NCBI RefSeq assembly: GCF_010731675.1
Contig: NZ_AP022584.1
Location: 2,666,001 to 2,730,000, forward strand
Length of the DNA: 64,000 bases
Direction of reading: 5' to 3'
From: Mycobacterium marseillense
GTDB taxonomy: Bacteria > Actinomycetota > Actinomycetes > Mycobacteriales > Mycobacteriaceae
Shown here in pieces: positions 41,380 to 51,565 of this stretch; position 1 is the first letter of the stretch, and every line of letters begins with the position of its first letter. Below the pieces are notes generated by a model that ran no database searches, was not told the origin of the DNA, and saw only the letters and a program-made list of their open reading frames with translations. The translations under genes and the position numbers were made by a program.

Positions 41380-42566
41380 GCGGTCCGCGCTCGGATCGAT
41401 AGCTCCGTTGCACCATGGTGAAAGGCCTTGCGGCGCAACGTTTCCGTCGGCGTCTCACGATACCGGGCCGCGTGGGCGGCGGCGAACCGGCCGAGGTTGC
41501 TGAACCCCCACCGGTAGGCGATCGAGGCCACCGTTGTCATCGACGGATCGGTCTCGAGCAATGCCTCGTGCGCTCGGCGCAGCCTGACCTCGCGGAGATA
41601 CGCCATCGGCGACGTGTCCAGATAGCGCTGGAAACCCTGCTGCAGCGTCCGGACACTTACGTGACAGCGGGCGGCAATCGAGGACAACGTCAGGGGCAGG
41701 TGTGCCTCCTCTTCGATGAGGTCGACCGCGGTACGAATCGCGCGCGGTGCAGCAAGACGTTCGTCTCGGGTGAGGGCGTCGAGGTGGGGATGGTCGGCGG
41801 CGAGCAAGAACCCGCGCACCAGGCCGTCGACGAATGGCAGCCCCACCAGCGGTTGGTTCAGCAGGCTGCCGGTGCGGAAATACTGTTCCTTGAACGCCAC
41901 CAGCATGTTGATCCAGCTTCTCGTCGCCGCCGCATCGACCGGCAGGACGGGCGTGAAGTCGACCTGTGACGTCACCTGTCGACCGAGTGCGTTGCTGAGG
42001 GCGTCGTCGATTGCGGAACGCTGGATCTTCAGACAGATCAACCTGCTTCCCGCGTCCCATTGCCCGGTACCGAGACCCTCCGGTGTGAACACGGCGGCGC
42101 AGCCCGGCCCGGCGACAACAGAATGCCCCCGGTGTTCAGCCTCCGTACGACCGGCCCGCACCACGATCACGCGGTAGCTGCCGCACACCTGGCCGCCATC
42201 CATGGGCAGGTCGGACCCAACGGCGATTTCGGACAACGCGACCGGACCGATCTGGCCAACGCGCTGGTTCACCGAAAAGCCATCCGGGTCAGCCAACAAG
42301 CGGAGGTGCGGTTGGCCACAGCAGACCCGGGCAAAGTCGTCGAACTCCTTTGCCGGCGTCCATATGGCCGCCTCCGACGCCTCCGCGGTCGGTTTGCTCG
42401 TGTCGAGGTCGTCTTCTCTCACGATCCGCAGATCCCCTCTCGACGCCTGCGGCCGCAACGCTAACGCCGCTGACTTTGCTGCGCCATACCTCAACAGGAA
42501 GTCCGCGCAATCTGTCCAGGGGGCCGCGCAAACCGGCCAGGACCGCTTCGGCGCTTCGACTGTCAA
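41376..42566 (-). CDS. AraC family transcriptional regulator, copy 3
   Basis: A 396-residue AraC regulator with an N-terminal extension of about 65 residues compared with copies 1 and 2, so the true start may be further downstream. It has the same ligand domain (VRAGRTEAEHRGHSVVAG) and helix-turn-helix (MAYLREVRLRRAHEALLETDPSMTTVASIAYRWGFSNLGRFAAAHAARYRE). It shares long stretches with copy 1. Overlap by ATGA with copy 2. It is the last gene of the accessory block before lpqB. Confidence 0.85.
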   Translation of the reverse strand: MTVEAPKRSWPVCAAPWTDCADFLLRYGAAKSAALALRPQASRGDLRIVREDDLDTSKPTAEASEAAIWTPAKEFDDFARVCCGQPHLRLLADPDGFSVNQRVGQIGPVALSEIAVGSDLPMDGGQVCGSYRVIVVRAGRTEAEHRGHSVVAGPGCAAVFTPEGLGTGQWDAGSRLICLKIQRSAIDDALSNALGRQVTSQVDFTPVLPVDAAATRSWINMLVAFKEQYFRTGSLLNQPLVGLPFVDGLVRGFLLAADHPHLDALTRDERLAAPRAIRTAVDLIEEEAHLPLTLSSIAARCHVSVRTLQQGFQRYLDTSPMAYLREVRLRRAHEALLETDPSMTTVASIAYRWGFSNLGRFAAAHAARYRETPTETLRRKAFHHGATELSIRARTA

Positions 42567-42640
42567 CGCCTGGTGGGCGCCCTTTCATACCCGGCATAGG
42601 CCTCAGATGTGAGGGACGGTGTGTTTGCGAGAGCGCGCGT

Positions 42641-44398
42641 CTAGCCCGGCAGCACCGGCGCCGCGCCGGGGATCGTCAGCCCGGGCACGTCCAACCAACC
42701 CTGCTGACCGTCGGCGGACGGCGAATACTGCAGCACCCCTTCGGGTCCCGCGACGTAGGCCGTGGACGGGTTGGCCACCACGGTCGTCACCGGCATCTGC
42801 AGGCCGCGGGCAGGTGCGTCGGAGTTCACCCCGTCGATGTTCACGTACGAGACCGGATGATTGGCGTCGGTGCGGGTCACCACGATGTCGTCGCCGGTAC
42901 GCCAGGACAGTGACACGACCGAATTGCCCAACCCGAAGCCCAGCCGGCGCGGATAGGTCAGGGCGTACTGCCCGGCCTGGGTCTGCTCGACGCTGACGAG
43001 GATCACCTGGCCGCCGATCACCATCGCGGCCCGCGTGCTGTCGCGGGACAGCTGCAGGTCGGTGATCGGCCCCGGGAATTTGGTGGCCACCGCTACCGAA
43101 TCCACCGGAATGCGCGCGGGTTGCCCCGACGCCGGCTCCTGAATCGCCCGCAGCACGTTGTTGCCGTCGACCACCACCCAGACCACGTCGTCCAGCGACC
43201 AGGTGGGCCGCGACAGGCTGTGCCCGTCCGCGGACTGCACCGCTTCGGCGCCCAGATCACCGATCCACAAGGAGGCCGCCATATCCGGGGCGCCGCGGTG
43301 CAGCGTCACCACGGACGCCACCTCGCGGCCGCTGCGCGACAATGCGGCGCCGGTCTGATCCCCCATGCGCCCGAACGCGCCCGGCACCATCGAGGTGTGC
43401 TGGCCGTCCAGCGACACCAGTGAGCCATTCACCAGCGCGTGCAGCCCGGCGCCCGCGCCGTCGGCCACGCCGGGGTCGGTGGCGGCGACATCGGAGGTGG
43501 TCCATCCGTCGCGGAACCGGTCATCCAGCGGGGCGCCGTCGGCGTTGATCACGTACGGGCCCCGGATATCGGCCCGGGCCAGCGTCCAAATGATCTGCGC
43601 CGCAACCAATTGCCTGCTGTGCGGATCGGTGGTGGACAACTTTTCCAGCTCGACGCGCGCACCGCCATACCCGCGCCCGACCCCGTTCTTGCCGCCGTCG
43701 GCCCGGGTCACCGGCCCGCGCAGCCGCAGCGGCGGGGCGAGCAGGTTGCGGACCGTGTGGGCCATCTCGGGCCGCGGCCCGGCGATCAGCTTGGACACCA
43801 GCTCGGTGGCCAGCTGGTCGTGGTCGGGCACCGCGACATAGCGTGGATCGGGGACCACGGTCTTGCCGGTCGGGTCGGCGAAGTAGAGGGTGTTTCGCTT
43901 ATAGGTCGCCTGAAATTGCTGCCAGTCCAGGAAAACCCCGTTGGGCAACCGATCGATGCGCCAGCCGCCGGAGGTCTTCACCAATTCGATGGGCCCCGGG
44001 TCGGGCAGCACGCCCTCGGCGGTCTCGAACACCCCCATGTCGGACAGCGAGCCCAGGATGTCGGCCCGCATTGTCGCCGAAACACGTTCGGCCGCACGGG
44101 TTTCGACGAACACGACGTGGTCGATCAGCAGCGCGCTACCGGCGTCGTCCCACGAGTTGGATGCCGACTGGGTGAGGAACTGGCGCGCGGCCAGGTGCCG
44201 GTTCGCCGGATCGGCTGTGGCCTTGAGGAATTCGCGCAGCAGCACGTCGGGGTCCATGCCCGGAGTCGGCTTGGGCAGGTTCGACGGCGCCGGCCGCTCG
44301 ACGGTGCCGATGGCCTGCGGCGCCGACGAGCTGGGCACCCCGGCGCAGCCCGCCAGCAGGACGGCCAGCATCAGCAGGCCCAGCAGCCGCCGCATCAC
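42641..44398 (-). CDS. lpqB: Lipoprotein LpqB
   Basis: Secreted lipoprotein of 585 residues that modulates MtrB activity. The signal peptide [20 protein letters not shown] ends in a lipobox LAGC at residue 18. The N-terminal third is a GerMN-like domain and the rest a beta-propeller-like domain, in keeping with the family. Its ATG overlaps the mtrB stop by ATGA (44395-44398). It belongs to the mtrA-mtrB-lpqB operon conserved in actinobacteria and, since mtrB is broken here, its functional context may be changed. Confidence 0.95.
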   Translation of the reverse strand: MMRRLLGLLMLAVLLAGCAGVPSSSAPQAIGTVERPAPSNLPKPTPGMDPDVLLREFLKATADPANRHLAARQFLTQSASNSWDDAGSALLIDHVVFVETRAAERVSATMRADILGSLSDMGVFETAEGVLPDPGPIELVKTSGGWRIDRLPNGVFLDWQQFQATYKRNTLYFADPTGKTVVPDPRYVAVPDHDQLATELVSKLIAGPRPEMAHTVRNLLAPPLRLRGPVTRADGGKNGVGRGYGGARVELEKLSTTDPHSRQLVAAQIIWTLARADIRGPYVINADGAPLDDRFRDGWTTSDVAATDPGVADGAGAGLHALVNGSLVSLDGQHTSMVPGAFGRMGDQTGAALSRSGREVASVVTLHRGAPDMAASLWIGDLGAEAVQSADGHSLSRPTWSLDDVVWVVVDGNNVLRAIQEPASGQPARIPVDSVAVATKFPGPITDLQLSRDSTRAAMVIGGQVILVSVEQTQAGQYALTYPRRLGFGLGNSVVSLSWRTGDDIVVTRTDANHPVSYVNIDGVNSDAPARGLQMPVTTVVANPSTAYVAGPEGVLQYSPSADGQQGWLDVPGLTIPGAAPVLPG

Positions 44399-46076
44399 AG
44401 GGTCCTCTCGGCGTGCTCACGCTGGCGCTGCGGGCGTTCCTTGCGCTCGGGCCCGCCGGCCTGCGGCGCGGGTTGCGGGATCGGTTTCATGGGCAGGGGG
44501 CTGGTGGTGACCTTGTGGCCGCGAACCAGCGGGAGCGTCAGCCGGAAGCACGAGCCGTCGCCCGGTTCTCCCCACGCCTCCAGCCGGCCCTGGTGCAGCC
44601 GCGCGTCCTCGATGCTGATCGCCAGGCCGAGCCCGGTGCCGCCGGACCGGCGCACCCGCGAGGGGTCCGCGCGCCAGAACCGGCTGAACACCAGCTTCTC
44701 CTCGCCGGGCCGCAGCCCGACCCCGTAGTCGCGGACGGTGACGGCGACGGTGTCCTCGTCGGCGCCCATCCGGATCTTGACCGGCTTGTGCTCGGCATGG
44801 TCGATGGCGTTGGCGATCAGGTTGCGCAGGATCCGCTCCACCCGGCGGGTGTCGACCTCGGCGATCACCTCGTGCGTCGGCAAGTCCACCTTCAGTTCGA
44901 TGCCGGCGTCCTCGGCCAGATGCCCGACGTTGCTGAGCGCGCTGCGCACGGTGGTGCGCAGGTCGACCGCTTCGACGGACAGCTCGGCGACACCGGCGTC
45001 GTGCCGGGAGATCTCCAGCAGGTCGTTGAGCAGCGACTCGAACCGGTCCAGCTCGTTGACCATCAGCTCGGTGGAGCGCGCCAGCGTCGGGTCGAGGTCC
45101 GCGCTGTGGTCATAGATCAGGTCGGCGGCCATGCGCACCGTGGTCAGCGGGGTGCGCAGCTCGTGGCTCACGTCAGAAGTGAAGCGGCGCTGCAGATTAC
45201 CGAACTCCTCCAGCGGGTGATCTGGCGCGACAGGCTTTCCGCCATGTCGTTGAACGACATCGCCAACCGCGCCATGTCGTCCTCGCCGCGCACCGGCATG
45301 CGCTCGGACAGGTGCCCCTCGGCGAACCGTTCGGCGATGCGCGAGGCCGACCGCACCGGCACCACCACCTGGCGCGACACCAGCAGCGCGATCCCGGCCA
45401 GCAGCACCAGCAGCACCGCGCCGCCGGTGATCATGGTGCCGCGCACCAGTTGGATGGTGGCCTGCTCGTTCTTCAGCGGAAAAATCAGGTACAGCTCCAC
45501 GTTGGCCACCTGCGAGGCCGCCGGGGTGCCGACGATCAGCGCCGGGCCCGAGAACCCGTCGGTGTGCACGGTCGCGTATTGGTAGGACGCCTGCCCGGCC
45601 TTGACGAAACCGCGCAGGGCATTGGGCACCTGGTCGACGGGTCCGGCCGTGGTCGCCGCGCGCGGCCCGTCGCCCGGCACCATCAGCACCGCGTCGAAGG
45701 CCCCCGCCAACCCCGCGCCGGAGGCCTGGTCGGTCTTGGAGGTCAGCGTGTTGCGGGCCAGCTGCAGGCTGCTGTCCAGCGAGCGCGCCTCTTCGCCGTT
45801 GACGATCCCACCGACGGTGGTGCGCGCGCGCTCGATCTGTTCGATCGCGGCCTTGACCTTGACGTCGAGGACGCGATTGGTGACCTGGGACGTCAATACG
45901 AAGCCGAGCGCCAGGATGACCGCCAGCGACAGCCCAAGCGTCAACGCGACGACCCGTAACTGCAACGAGCGACGCCAGGCGATGGCTACGGCCCGACTCA
46001 CTGCGCCCATGCCGCGAGTCATGGGGCCGGAGCGCCCCCAGCGGCTCCGAGTGCGTCGCCGGGAGCCCCAGATCAC
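44395..46076 (-). pseudogene. mtrB: mtrB, sensor histidine kinase, interrupted by a frameshift
   Basis: The sensor kinase that phosphorylates MtrA, regulating cell division and envelope genes. The reading frame is broken. The 5' part (46076-45168; 302 residues) holds two membrane segments, a sensor domain and HAMP ending [15 protein letters not shown], then a wrong-frame tail. The 3' part (45171-44395; 258 residues) starts [12 protein letters not shown] at the phosphoacceptor His and holds the ATPase domain. The join [17 protein letters not shown] would be restored by one extra base near 45212-45216. A single-base deletion in the genome or a sequencing error are both possible; in M. tuberculosis mtrB is one uninterrupted gene. 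Confidence 0.9.
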
Positions 46077-46089
46077 GTGTCCCTACCGG

Positions 46090-46776
46090 TCACGGAGGTC
46101 CGGCCTTGTACCCAACTCCTCGAACGGTCAACACCACGGTCGGGTTCTCAGGGTCTTTCTCGACCTTGGCCCGCAGACGCTGGACGTGCACGTTCACCAG
46201 GCGGGTATCCGCCGGGTGACGATAGCCCCACACCTGTTCGAGCAGCACATCACGAGTAAACACCTGCCGCGGTTTGCGCGCCAACGCCACCAGCAAGTCG
46301 AATTCCAGCGGGGTCAGCGAGATCTGTTCGCCGTTGCGCGTGACCTTGTGCGCCGGCACGTCGATCTCGACGTCGGCGATGGACAGCATCTCGGCGGGCT
46401 CGTCGTCGTTGCGCCGCAGCCGCGCCCGCACCCGGGCCACCAGCTCCTTGGGCTTGAACGGCTTCATGATGTAGTCGTCGGCGCCCGACTCGAGGCCCAG
46501 GACCACGTCGACGGTGTCGGTCTTGGCGGTCAGCATCACGATCGGCACGCCCGAATCGGCGCGCAACACCCGGCACACGTCGATGCCGTTCATGCCGGGC
46601 AACATCAGGTCCAACAACACCAAATCGGGGCGCAGTTCGCGCACCGCAGTCAGGGCCTGGGTGCCGTCACCGATGACCGCAGTGTCGAAACCCTCCCCAC
46701 GAAGCACGATGGTGAGCATCTCGGCTAGCGAAGCGTCGTCATCGACGACCAAAATCCTTTGCCTCATGGAGTCCAT
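46090..46776 (-). CDS. mtrA: Response regulator MtrA
   Basis: Essential OmpR-type response regulator of 228 residues; coordinates DNA replication and cell division. The receiver domain carries the phosphoacceptor Asp56 in LVLLDLMLPG, the invariant Lys in MKPFKPKELVARV and DDDASLAEM acidic pair. The winged-helix DNA-binding domain runs from LSIADVEIDVPAHKVTRNGEQ to the end. ATG 46776 is the annotated start in other mycobacteria (MDSMRQRILV). It is upstream of the broken mtrB, and near-identical to M. tuberculosis MtrA. Confidence 0.99.
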   Translation of the reverse strand: MDSMRQRILVVDDDASLAEMLTIVLRGEGFDTAVIGDGTQALTAVRELRPDLVLLDLMLPGMNGIDVCRVLRADSGVPIVMLTAKTDTVDVVLGLESGADDYIMKPFKPKELVARVRARLRRNDDEPAEMLSIADVEIDVPAHKVTRNGEQISLTPLEFDLLVALARKPRQVFTRDVLLEQVWGYRHPADTRLVNVHVQRLRAKVEKDPENPTVVLTVRGVGYKAGPP

Positions 46777-46856
46777 GGTGTCACCAGATCGGGACAAAAC
46801 TCGGGCGCCACACGGGCGTTTCTTCTCCGATAAGGCCGAATCGTGACAAATTTGTG

Positions 46857-47489
46857 CTATCTGGCCATCAAACCGGCGGCCAAGGCGGCCGGATCGACGT
46901 CTTTGTCGACGACCCGCCACGGACCGCCCCAGCTTGCGGCGGCCAGCCCGGCGTAGACGTCGCCGGTGCGCTGCTGGAGCCAGTCGTCGCGTTCGTAGCT
47001 GTCGCGCGCGCGGCTCGGATCGGATTCGGCCCGGCTGCGCGCGCGCTGCCCGGCCAGTTCGGCCGACACCGCCAGCAGTACCTGCCAGTCGGGCGCGGGC
47101 AGACCCAGGCGCTGGTATTCGAGACCGTGCACCCACGCCACTGCCGGTCCGCCCGCGTCCTGATGCAGGCGCGCGGCGGTATAGGCCGCGTTGGAGGCGA
47201 CGTAGCGGTCCATGATCACCACGTCATGGTCGCGGCGCAGCCCCTCGAGATGCTCGACCGCGGCGGCGCGATCGAGCGCGAAGAGGGTCGCCATCGCGTA
47301 GACCGAGGACGCCAGGTCCCCGTGCTCGCCGTGCAGCGCCTCGGCCGCGATGTCGGCCGTCACCGATTGCCCGTAGCGCGGAAAGGCCAGGGTGGCCACG
47401 GATTTTCCCGCCGCTTCGAAAGCGGCCAGCAACCCTTCGGTTAACGTGCGCTTGCCGGCGCCGTCGACGCCTTCGATCGCGATCAGCAC
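46857..47489 (-). CDS. tmk: Thymidylate kinase
   Basis: Phosphorylates dTMP to dTDP. The 210-residue protein has the P-loop GVDGAGKRT at residues 7-15, the DRY motif (IMDRYVASNAAYTAARLHQD) binding dTMP near 95, and a lid region with RSRAESDPSRARDSYERDD. Length is normal. ATG 47489. It precedes mtrA with an 80-base gap and follows ahcY after a repeat-rich stretch, as in M. tuberculosis (Rv3247c). Confidence 0.96.
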   Translation of the reverse strand: MLIAIEGVDGAGKRTLTEGLLAAFEAAGKSVATLAFPRYGQSVTADIAAEALHGEHGDLASSVYAMATLFALDRAAAVEHLEGLRRDHDVVIMDRYVASNAAYTAARLHQDAGGPAVAWVHGLEYQRLGLPAPDWQVLLAVSAELAGQRARSRAESDPSRARDSYERDDWLQQRTGDVYAGLAAASWGGPWRVVDKDVDPAALAAGLMAR

Positions 47490-47525
47490 GGCGCGAGCCT
47501 AGCGCCGCCGCGGGTTCGCGAGTGG

Positions 47526-47578
47526 GCGGCCAGCCGCACGCCGAACACCGAATGCGCGGCTGGCCGCACATTCGGTGC
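47526..47578. repeat. Palindromic intergenic repeat downstream of ahcY
   Basis: Arms GCGGCCAGCCGC (47526-47537) and GCGGCTGGCCGC (47556-47567) are exact inverted copies. A second pair, CACCGAATG (47546-47554) and CATTCGGTG (47569-47577), allows an alternative hairpin. It shares the TGCGGC-NN-GCCGC cores and a TTCGGTG block with the element at 14668-14720. It begins about 20 bases after the ahcY stop. Confidence 0.6.
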
Positions 47579-47589
47579 CAAGCGAGGGC

Positions 47590-49062
47590 TCAGTAGCGGT
47601 AGTGGTCGGCCTTGTAGGGGCCGTCGACGTCGACGCCGATGTACTCGGCCTGCTCCTTGGTGAGCTTGGTCAGCTCGCCGCCGAGCGCCTCCACGTGGAT
47701 GCGCGCCACCTTCTCGTCCAGGTGCTTGGGCAGCCGGTAGACCTCGTTGTCGTACTCGTCGTTCTTGGTCCACAGCTCGATCTGCGCGATGACCTGGTTG
47801 GAGAAGCTGTTGCTCATCACGAACGACGGGTGGCCCGTGGCGTTACCCAGGTTCAGCAGCCGGCCCTCGGACAGCAGGATGATCGACTTGCCGGTGTCGC
47901 CGAACGTCCACAGGTCGACCTGCGGGCGGATGTTGGTCTTGGTGGCGCCGGACTTCTCCAGCCGGGCCACCTGGATCTCGTTGTCGAAGTGGCCGATGTT
48001 GCCCAGGATCGCCTTGTCCTTCATCGCCTTCATGTGCTCGAGGGTGATGATGTCCTTGTTGCCCGTCGTGGTGATGATGATGTCGGCCTCGCCGATCACG
48101 TCCTCCACCCGCTTGACGTCGAAGCCCTCCATCAGCGCCTGCAGGGCGTTGATCGGGTCGATCTCGGTGACGGTCACCCGTGCGCCCTGGCCGGCCACCG
48201 ACTCGGCGGAACCCTTACCGACGTCGCCGTAGCCACAGATGAGGACCTTCTTGCCGCCGATCAGCACGTCGGTACCGCGGTTGATGCCGTCGATCAGCGA
48301 GTGCCGGCAGCCGTACTTGTTGTCGAACTTGCTCTTGGTGACAGAGTCGTTGACGTTGATCGCCGGGAACGCCAGGTCGCCGGCCGCGGCGAACTGGTAG
48401 AGCCGCAGCACGCCGGTGGTGGTCTCCTCGGAGACACCCTTGATCGACGCGGCGATCTTGGTCCACTTGTCCTTGTCGGTCTCGAACCGCTTGCGCAGCA
48501 GGTTCAGGAACACCCGGTGCTCGGCCGAGTCGTCTTCCTCGTCCGGCGGCACCACGCCGGCCTTCTCGTACTGCGCGCCGCGCAGCACCAGCATCGTGGC
48601 GTCGCCGCCGTCGTCCAGGATCATGTTGGCCGGCTCGTCGGGCCACGTCAGCACCTGCTCGGCCGCCCACCAGTACTCCTCGAGCGTCTCGCCCTTCCAC
48701 GCGTACACCGGCACGCCCTTGGGCTCCTCCGGGGTGCCGTGTGGGCCGACGACCACCGCGGCGGCGGCGTGGTCCTGGGTGGAGAAGATGTTGCAGGACG
48801 CCCAGCGCACCTCCGCGCCCAGCGCGACGAGGGTCTCGATCAGCACCGCGGTCTGCACGGTCATGTGCAGCGAACCCGAGATGCGCGCGCCCTTGAGCGG
48901 CTGCACGTCGTGGTACTCGCGGCGCAGCGACATCAGACCCGGCATCTCCTGCTCGGAGAGCTCGATGTCCCGGCGACCGTAGTCCGCCAACGACAAATCG
49001 GCGACCTTGAAGTCGATGCCGTTTCGAACGTCGGGGGTGAGTGCGTTTTCGGTCGTCGTCAT
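47590..49062 (-). CDS. ahcY: S-adenosylhomocysteine hydrolase
   Basis: Hydrolyses S-adenosylhomocysteine to adenosine and homocysteine, needed after every SAM-dependent methylation. The 490-residue protein carries the NAD-binding motif [14 protein letters not shown] (about residue 260), the substrate segment [19 protein letters not shown] and the C-terminal KADHYRY. Start ATG 49062 ([10 protein letters not shown]) after AGGAAGAG. It is Rv3248c in M. tuberculosis (sahH). Its activity supports the several methyltransferases in the window. Confidence 0.98.
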   Translation of the reverse strand: MTTTENALTPDVRNGIDFKVADLSLADYGRRDIELSEQEMPGLMSLRREYHDVQPLKGARISGSLHMTVQTAVLIETLVALGAEVRWASCNIFSTQDHAAAAVVVGPHGTPEEPKGVPVYAWKGETLEEYWWAAEQVLTWPDEPANMILDDGGDATMLVLRGAQYEKAGVVPPDEEDDSAEHRVFLNLLRKRFETDKDKWTKIAASIKGVSEETTTGVLRLYQFAAAGDLAFPAINVNDSVTKSKFDNKYGCRHSLIDGINRGTDVLIGGKKVLICGYGDVGKGSAESVAGQGARVTVTEIDPINALQALMEGFDVKRVEDVIGEADIIITTTGNKDIITLEHMKAMKDKAILGNIGHFDNEIQVARLEKSGATKTNIRPQVDLWTFGDTGKSIILLSEGRLLNLGNATGHPSFVMSNSFSNQVIAQIELWTKNDEYDNEVYRLPKHLDEKVARIHVEALGGELTKLTKEQAEYIGVDVDGPYKADHYRY

Positions 49063-49181
49063 AGCTTCTCTTCCTTTTTGTGCCGTCTGGGGGCTCGCTC
49101 GGATCCAAGCGGTAATTAGCTTAGGTATGTTCTTGCGCCACTGTAGTCGTGCGCCGGCGCGCGGCAGGGGCCAGGGAACGT

Positions 49182-49859
49182 TCAGGGAACCTTGACGACG
49201 CCGTGCCGCTCGGCGAACGGCGTCATCAGCCGCGCCAGATCGGCGGCAACGTCGTGGTCGGCCTCGGGCGGCATCGACACGTAGCTCAACGCCAGCCGCA
49301 CGATGGCACGCGCCAGCACGCCGGCGTCCTCGTCGCTGGTGGCCACCCAGCTGTGGGTCAGCGCGGTGGTCAGCCGCTCGGACGCCCGCGTGATGATGGG
49401 GGCGCTTCCGGTGGTGATGATCTGCAGCAGGTCGGGTTTGGCGACGCCGGTCAGCAGCGAGATCACCAGCGGATCGGCCGACAGCTCGGTGAACAGGTCG
49501 CGGAAGCCCTGCAGGAAGGCCGCGTAGATATCGCCGACGTGGGCCTGCAGCGCGGCGTTGACGGCGTCGACCAGGCGGTCGGCCAGGCGCAGGCCGTACC
49601 CCTGCGCCAGCCCCTGCCGCGAGCCGAACTCGTTGTAGATGGTCTGCCGGCTGATGCCCGCCGCGCGGGCCACGTCGGACAGGGTGACGGCCGACCAATC
49701 CCGGGTCAGCAGCAGGTCCCGCATCGCATCGAGCACCGAGTCACGCAGCAGGGCGCGCGACGCTTCGGCGTACGGCATCCGCTTCACAGGCGCGACAATA
49801 GCGGTCCGGGCCCCGAAATCTGCCTTTTCCCTACGGTCGACCACGTGGGAGGCGGTCAT
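49182..49859 (-). CDS. TetR family regulator of the alkane hydroxylase operon (Rv3249c homologue)
   Basis: A 225-residue TetR repressor. Its DNA-binding domain is at [43 protein letters not shown], about residues 35-85. The start ATG 49859 follows GAGGAG. It is the distal gene of the alkB-rubA-rubB cluster and likely represses it by binding the palindrome at 51589-51598; alkane or fatty-acid inducers are typical. Confidence 0.9.
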   Translation of the reverse strand: MTASHVVDRREKADFGARTAIVAPVKRMPYAEASRALLRDSVLDAMRDLLLTRDWSAVTLSDVARAAGISRQTIYNEFGSRQGLAQGYGLRLADRLVDAVNAALQAHVGDIYAAFLQGFRDLFTELSADPLVISLLTGVAKPDLLQIITTGSAPIITRASERLTTALTHSWVATSDEDAGVLARAIVRLALSYVSMPPEADHDVAADLARLMTPFAERHGVVKVP

Positions 49860-49905
49860 CTGCGCCGCTCCTCCTCATCGCTACGCTCTGCATCGTCGCC
49901 GGCGG

Positions 49906-50091
49906 TCACGAACGGGCGATCTCCACCATCTCGAAGTCCGACTTGGCCGCGCCGCAATCCGGGCAGCTCCAGTCCTCCGGGATGTCGTCCCACCGGGTGC
50001 CGGGCGCGATGCCGTCCTCCGGCCAGCCCTTGGCCTCGTCGTACTCGAATCCGCACTGCACGCAGATGAAGAGCTTGTAGTCCTCGCTCAT
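49906..50091 (-). CDS. rubB: Rubredoxin RubB
   Basis: A 61-residue iron-sulfur electron carrier to alkane hydroxylase. Four Cys in [13 protein letters not shown] and CPDCGAAK bind one iron (two CxxC knuckles). It follows rubA on the same strand. RBS is a purine-rich AGGAG-like stretch upstream of ATG 50091. AlkG2-type rubredoxins of this kind transfer electrons directly to AlkB. Confidence 0.95.
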   Translation of the reverse strand: MSEDYKLFICVQCGFEYDEAKGWPEDGIAPGTRWDDIPEDWSCPDCGAAKSDFEMVEIARS

Positions 50092-50104
50092 CGGTTCCCT
50101 CCTA

Positions 50105-50272
50105 TCAGGCCGTCGTGGTTTCGAAATCGACTTTCTCGCGCACCGCGCAGTCGGGGCAGCACCAGTCGTCGGGAATGTCGGCGAAGGGCGTTCCCGGGCG
50201 AAAGCCTTCCCGCGGAGCGCCTTTCGCCTCGTCGTAGATGTAGTCGCAGCCGGGGCAGCGGTAGGCGGTCAT
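50105..50272 (-). CDS. rubA: Rubredoxin RubA
   Basis: A 55-residue rubredoxin with CPGC and CCPDC knuckles around the iron ([18 protein letters not shown] and [16 protein letters not shown]). ATG 50272 overlaps the alkB stop as ATGA. The longer in-frame start at 50395 is inside alkB and is rejected. It sits between alkB and rubB in the electron-transfer cluster. Confidence 0.95.
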   Translation of the reverse strand: MTAYRCPGCDYIYDEAKGAPREGFRPGTPFADIPDDWCCPDCAVREKVDFETTTA

Positions 50273-51525
50273 GCCCGGGCCTCCTGGGCCCCGTAGCGCG
50301 CCAGCAGCTTCTCGCGGCGCCGCGGCTGAAGGTTGACCCGGGTGATGTCGCCGTCGTAGTGCGCCAGCACCCGGTGGTCCATCACCCTGCGCCACAGCGG
50401 CGGAAAGTAGGTGAGCGAGATCATCGACGCGTATCCGCTGGGCAGGTTGGGCGAGCCGTCCAGGCTGCGCAGCGTCTGGTAGCGCCGCGTCGGGTTGGCG
50501 TGGTGATCACTGTGCCGCTGCAGGTGGTACAGGAACAGGTTGGTCACGACGTGGTCGGAGTTCCAGCTGTGCACGGGGGTGCACCGCTCGTAGCGGCCAC
50601 TCGAGTTCTGTTGGCGCAGCAGGCCGTAGTGCTCGAGGTAGTTGACGGACTCGAGCAGGCTGAAGCCGAAGACCGCCTGGATGATCACGAACGGGATCAG
50701 CGCCGGCCCGAAGACCGCGATCAGGATCCCCCACAGCACCACCGAGATGGCCCACGCGTTGAGCACGTCGTTGGACGGGTACGTGAGCGGATTCCACGGA
50801 TTCTTGCCCAGCCGGCGTATCCGCTGGGCCTCCAGCCGCAGTGACGAGCGCAGGCTCCCGAAGACGCTGCGCGGCAAGAACTCCCAGAACGTTTCCCCGA
50901 ACCGCGACGACGCGGGGTCCTCCGGGGTGGCCACCCGCACGTGGTGGCCACGGTTGTGCTCGATGTAGAAGTGGCCGTAGCAGGTCTGGGCCAGGGTGAT
51001 TTTGGACAGCCAGCGCTCCAGCGAGTCCTTCTTGTGGCCCATCTCGTGGGCGGTGTTGATGCCGACGCCCCCGAGCACGCCGACCGAGAGCGCCAGGCCC
51101 AGCTTGCCGGCCCAGCCGAGCCCGCCCTGGGAAGCCGGGAAGCCCAGCCAGCTCAGGTTCGACGCGGTGAACAGGTAGGCGCCCAGGACCACGCTGAGGT
51201 ACTGGAACGGGATGTACACGTAGGTGCAGTAGCGGTAGTACTTGTCATTCTCGAGCTGCTCCATCACCTCGTCGGGCGGGTTCTGCCCGTCGGGCCCGAA
51301 GCGCAGGTCCAGGATCGGCAACAGGATCCAGAGCAGGATCGGCCCTATCCACAGCGGCACCTGCGCGGCGGCGTGCCAGCCGAGCCGGTTGAGTCCCCAG
51401 ACCAGCGGCAGCATCACGAACAACGCCGTCGGGGCGATCAACCCCATCAGCCAGAGGCGGCGCTTCTTGTCCCGCCAGACCGGCGCGCGGCTTCCCTGCT
51501 CTACCTGCGGTTCGAATGTGGTCAT
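50269..51525 (-). CDS. alkB: Alkane 1-monooxygenase AlkB
   Basis: Integral-membrane diiron hydroxylase that oxidises the terminal carbon of medium- and long-chain alkanes. The 418-residue protein has the histidine clusters HEMGHKKDSLERW, EHNRGHHVRVATPED, and LQRHSDHHANPTRRYQ and six membrane helices. The start is ATG 51525, eight bases after AAGGAGG. Operon alkB, rubA, rubB, TetR, as in M. tuberculosis Rv3252c-Rv3249c. A putative promoter with an operator lies at 51566-51598. Confidence 0.97.
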   Translation of the reverse strand: MTTFEPQVEQGSRAPVWRDKKRRLWLMGLIAPTALFVMLPLVWGLNRLGWHAAAQVPLWIGPILLWILLPILDLRFGPDGQNPPDEVMEQLENDKYYRYCTYVYIPFQYLSVVLGAYLFTASNLSWLGFPASQGGLGWAGKLGLALSVGVLGGVGINTAHEMGHKKDSLERWLSKITLAQTCYGHFYIEHNRGHHVRVATPEDPASSRFGETFWEFLPRSVFGSLRSSLRLEAQRIRRLGKNPWNPLTYPSNDVLNAWAISVVLWGILIAVFGPALIPFVIIQAVFGFSLLESVNYLEHYGLLRQQNSSGRYERCTPVHSWNSDHVVTNLFLYHLQRHSDHHANPTRRYQTLRSLDGSPNLPSGYASMISLTYFPPLWRRVMDHRVLAHYDGDITRVNLQPRRREKLLARYGAQEARA

Positions 51526-51565
51526 ATGGCCAACCTCCTTGTGAGTCACACCACGTTGAGATTGG

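Noticed and set aside
49063..49698. N-terminal extension of the ahcY frame
   Set aside because: It overlaps the TetR gene; ATG 49062 matches the known N-terminus and has a ribosome site.
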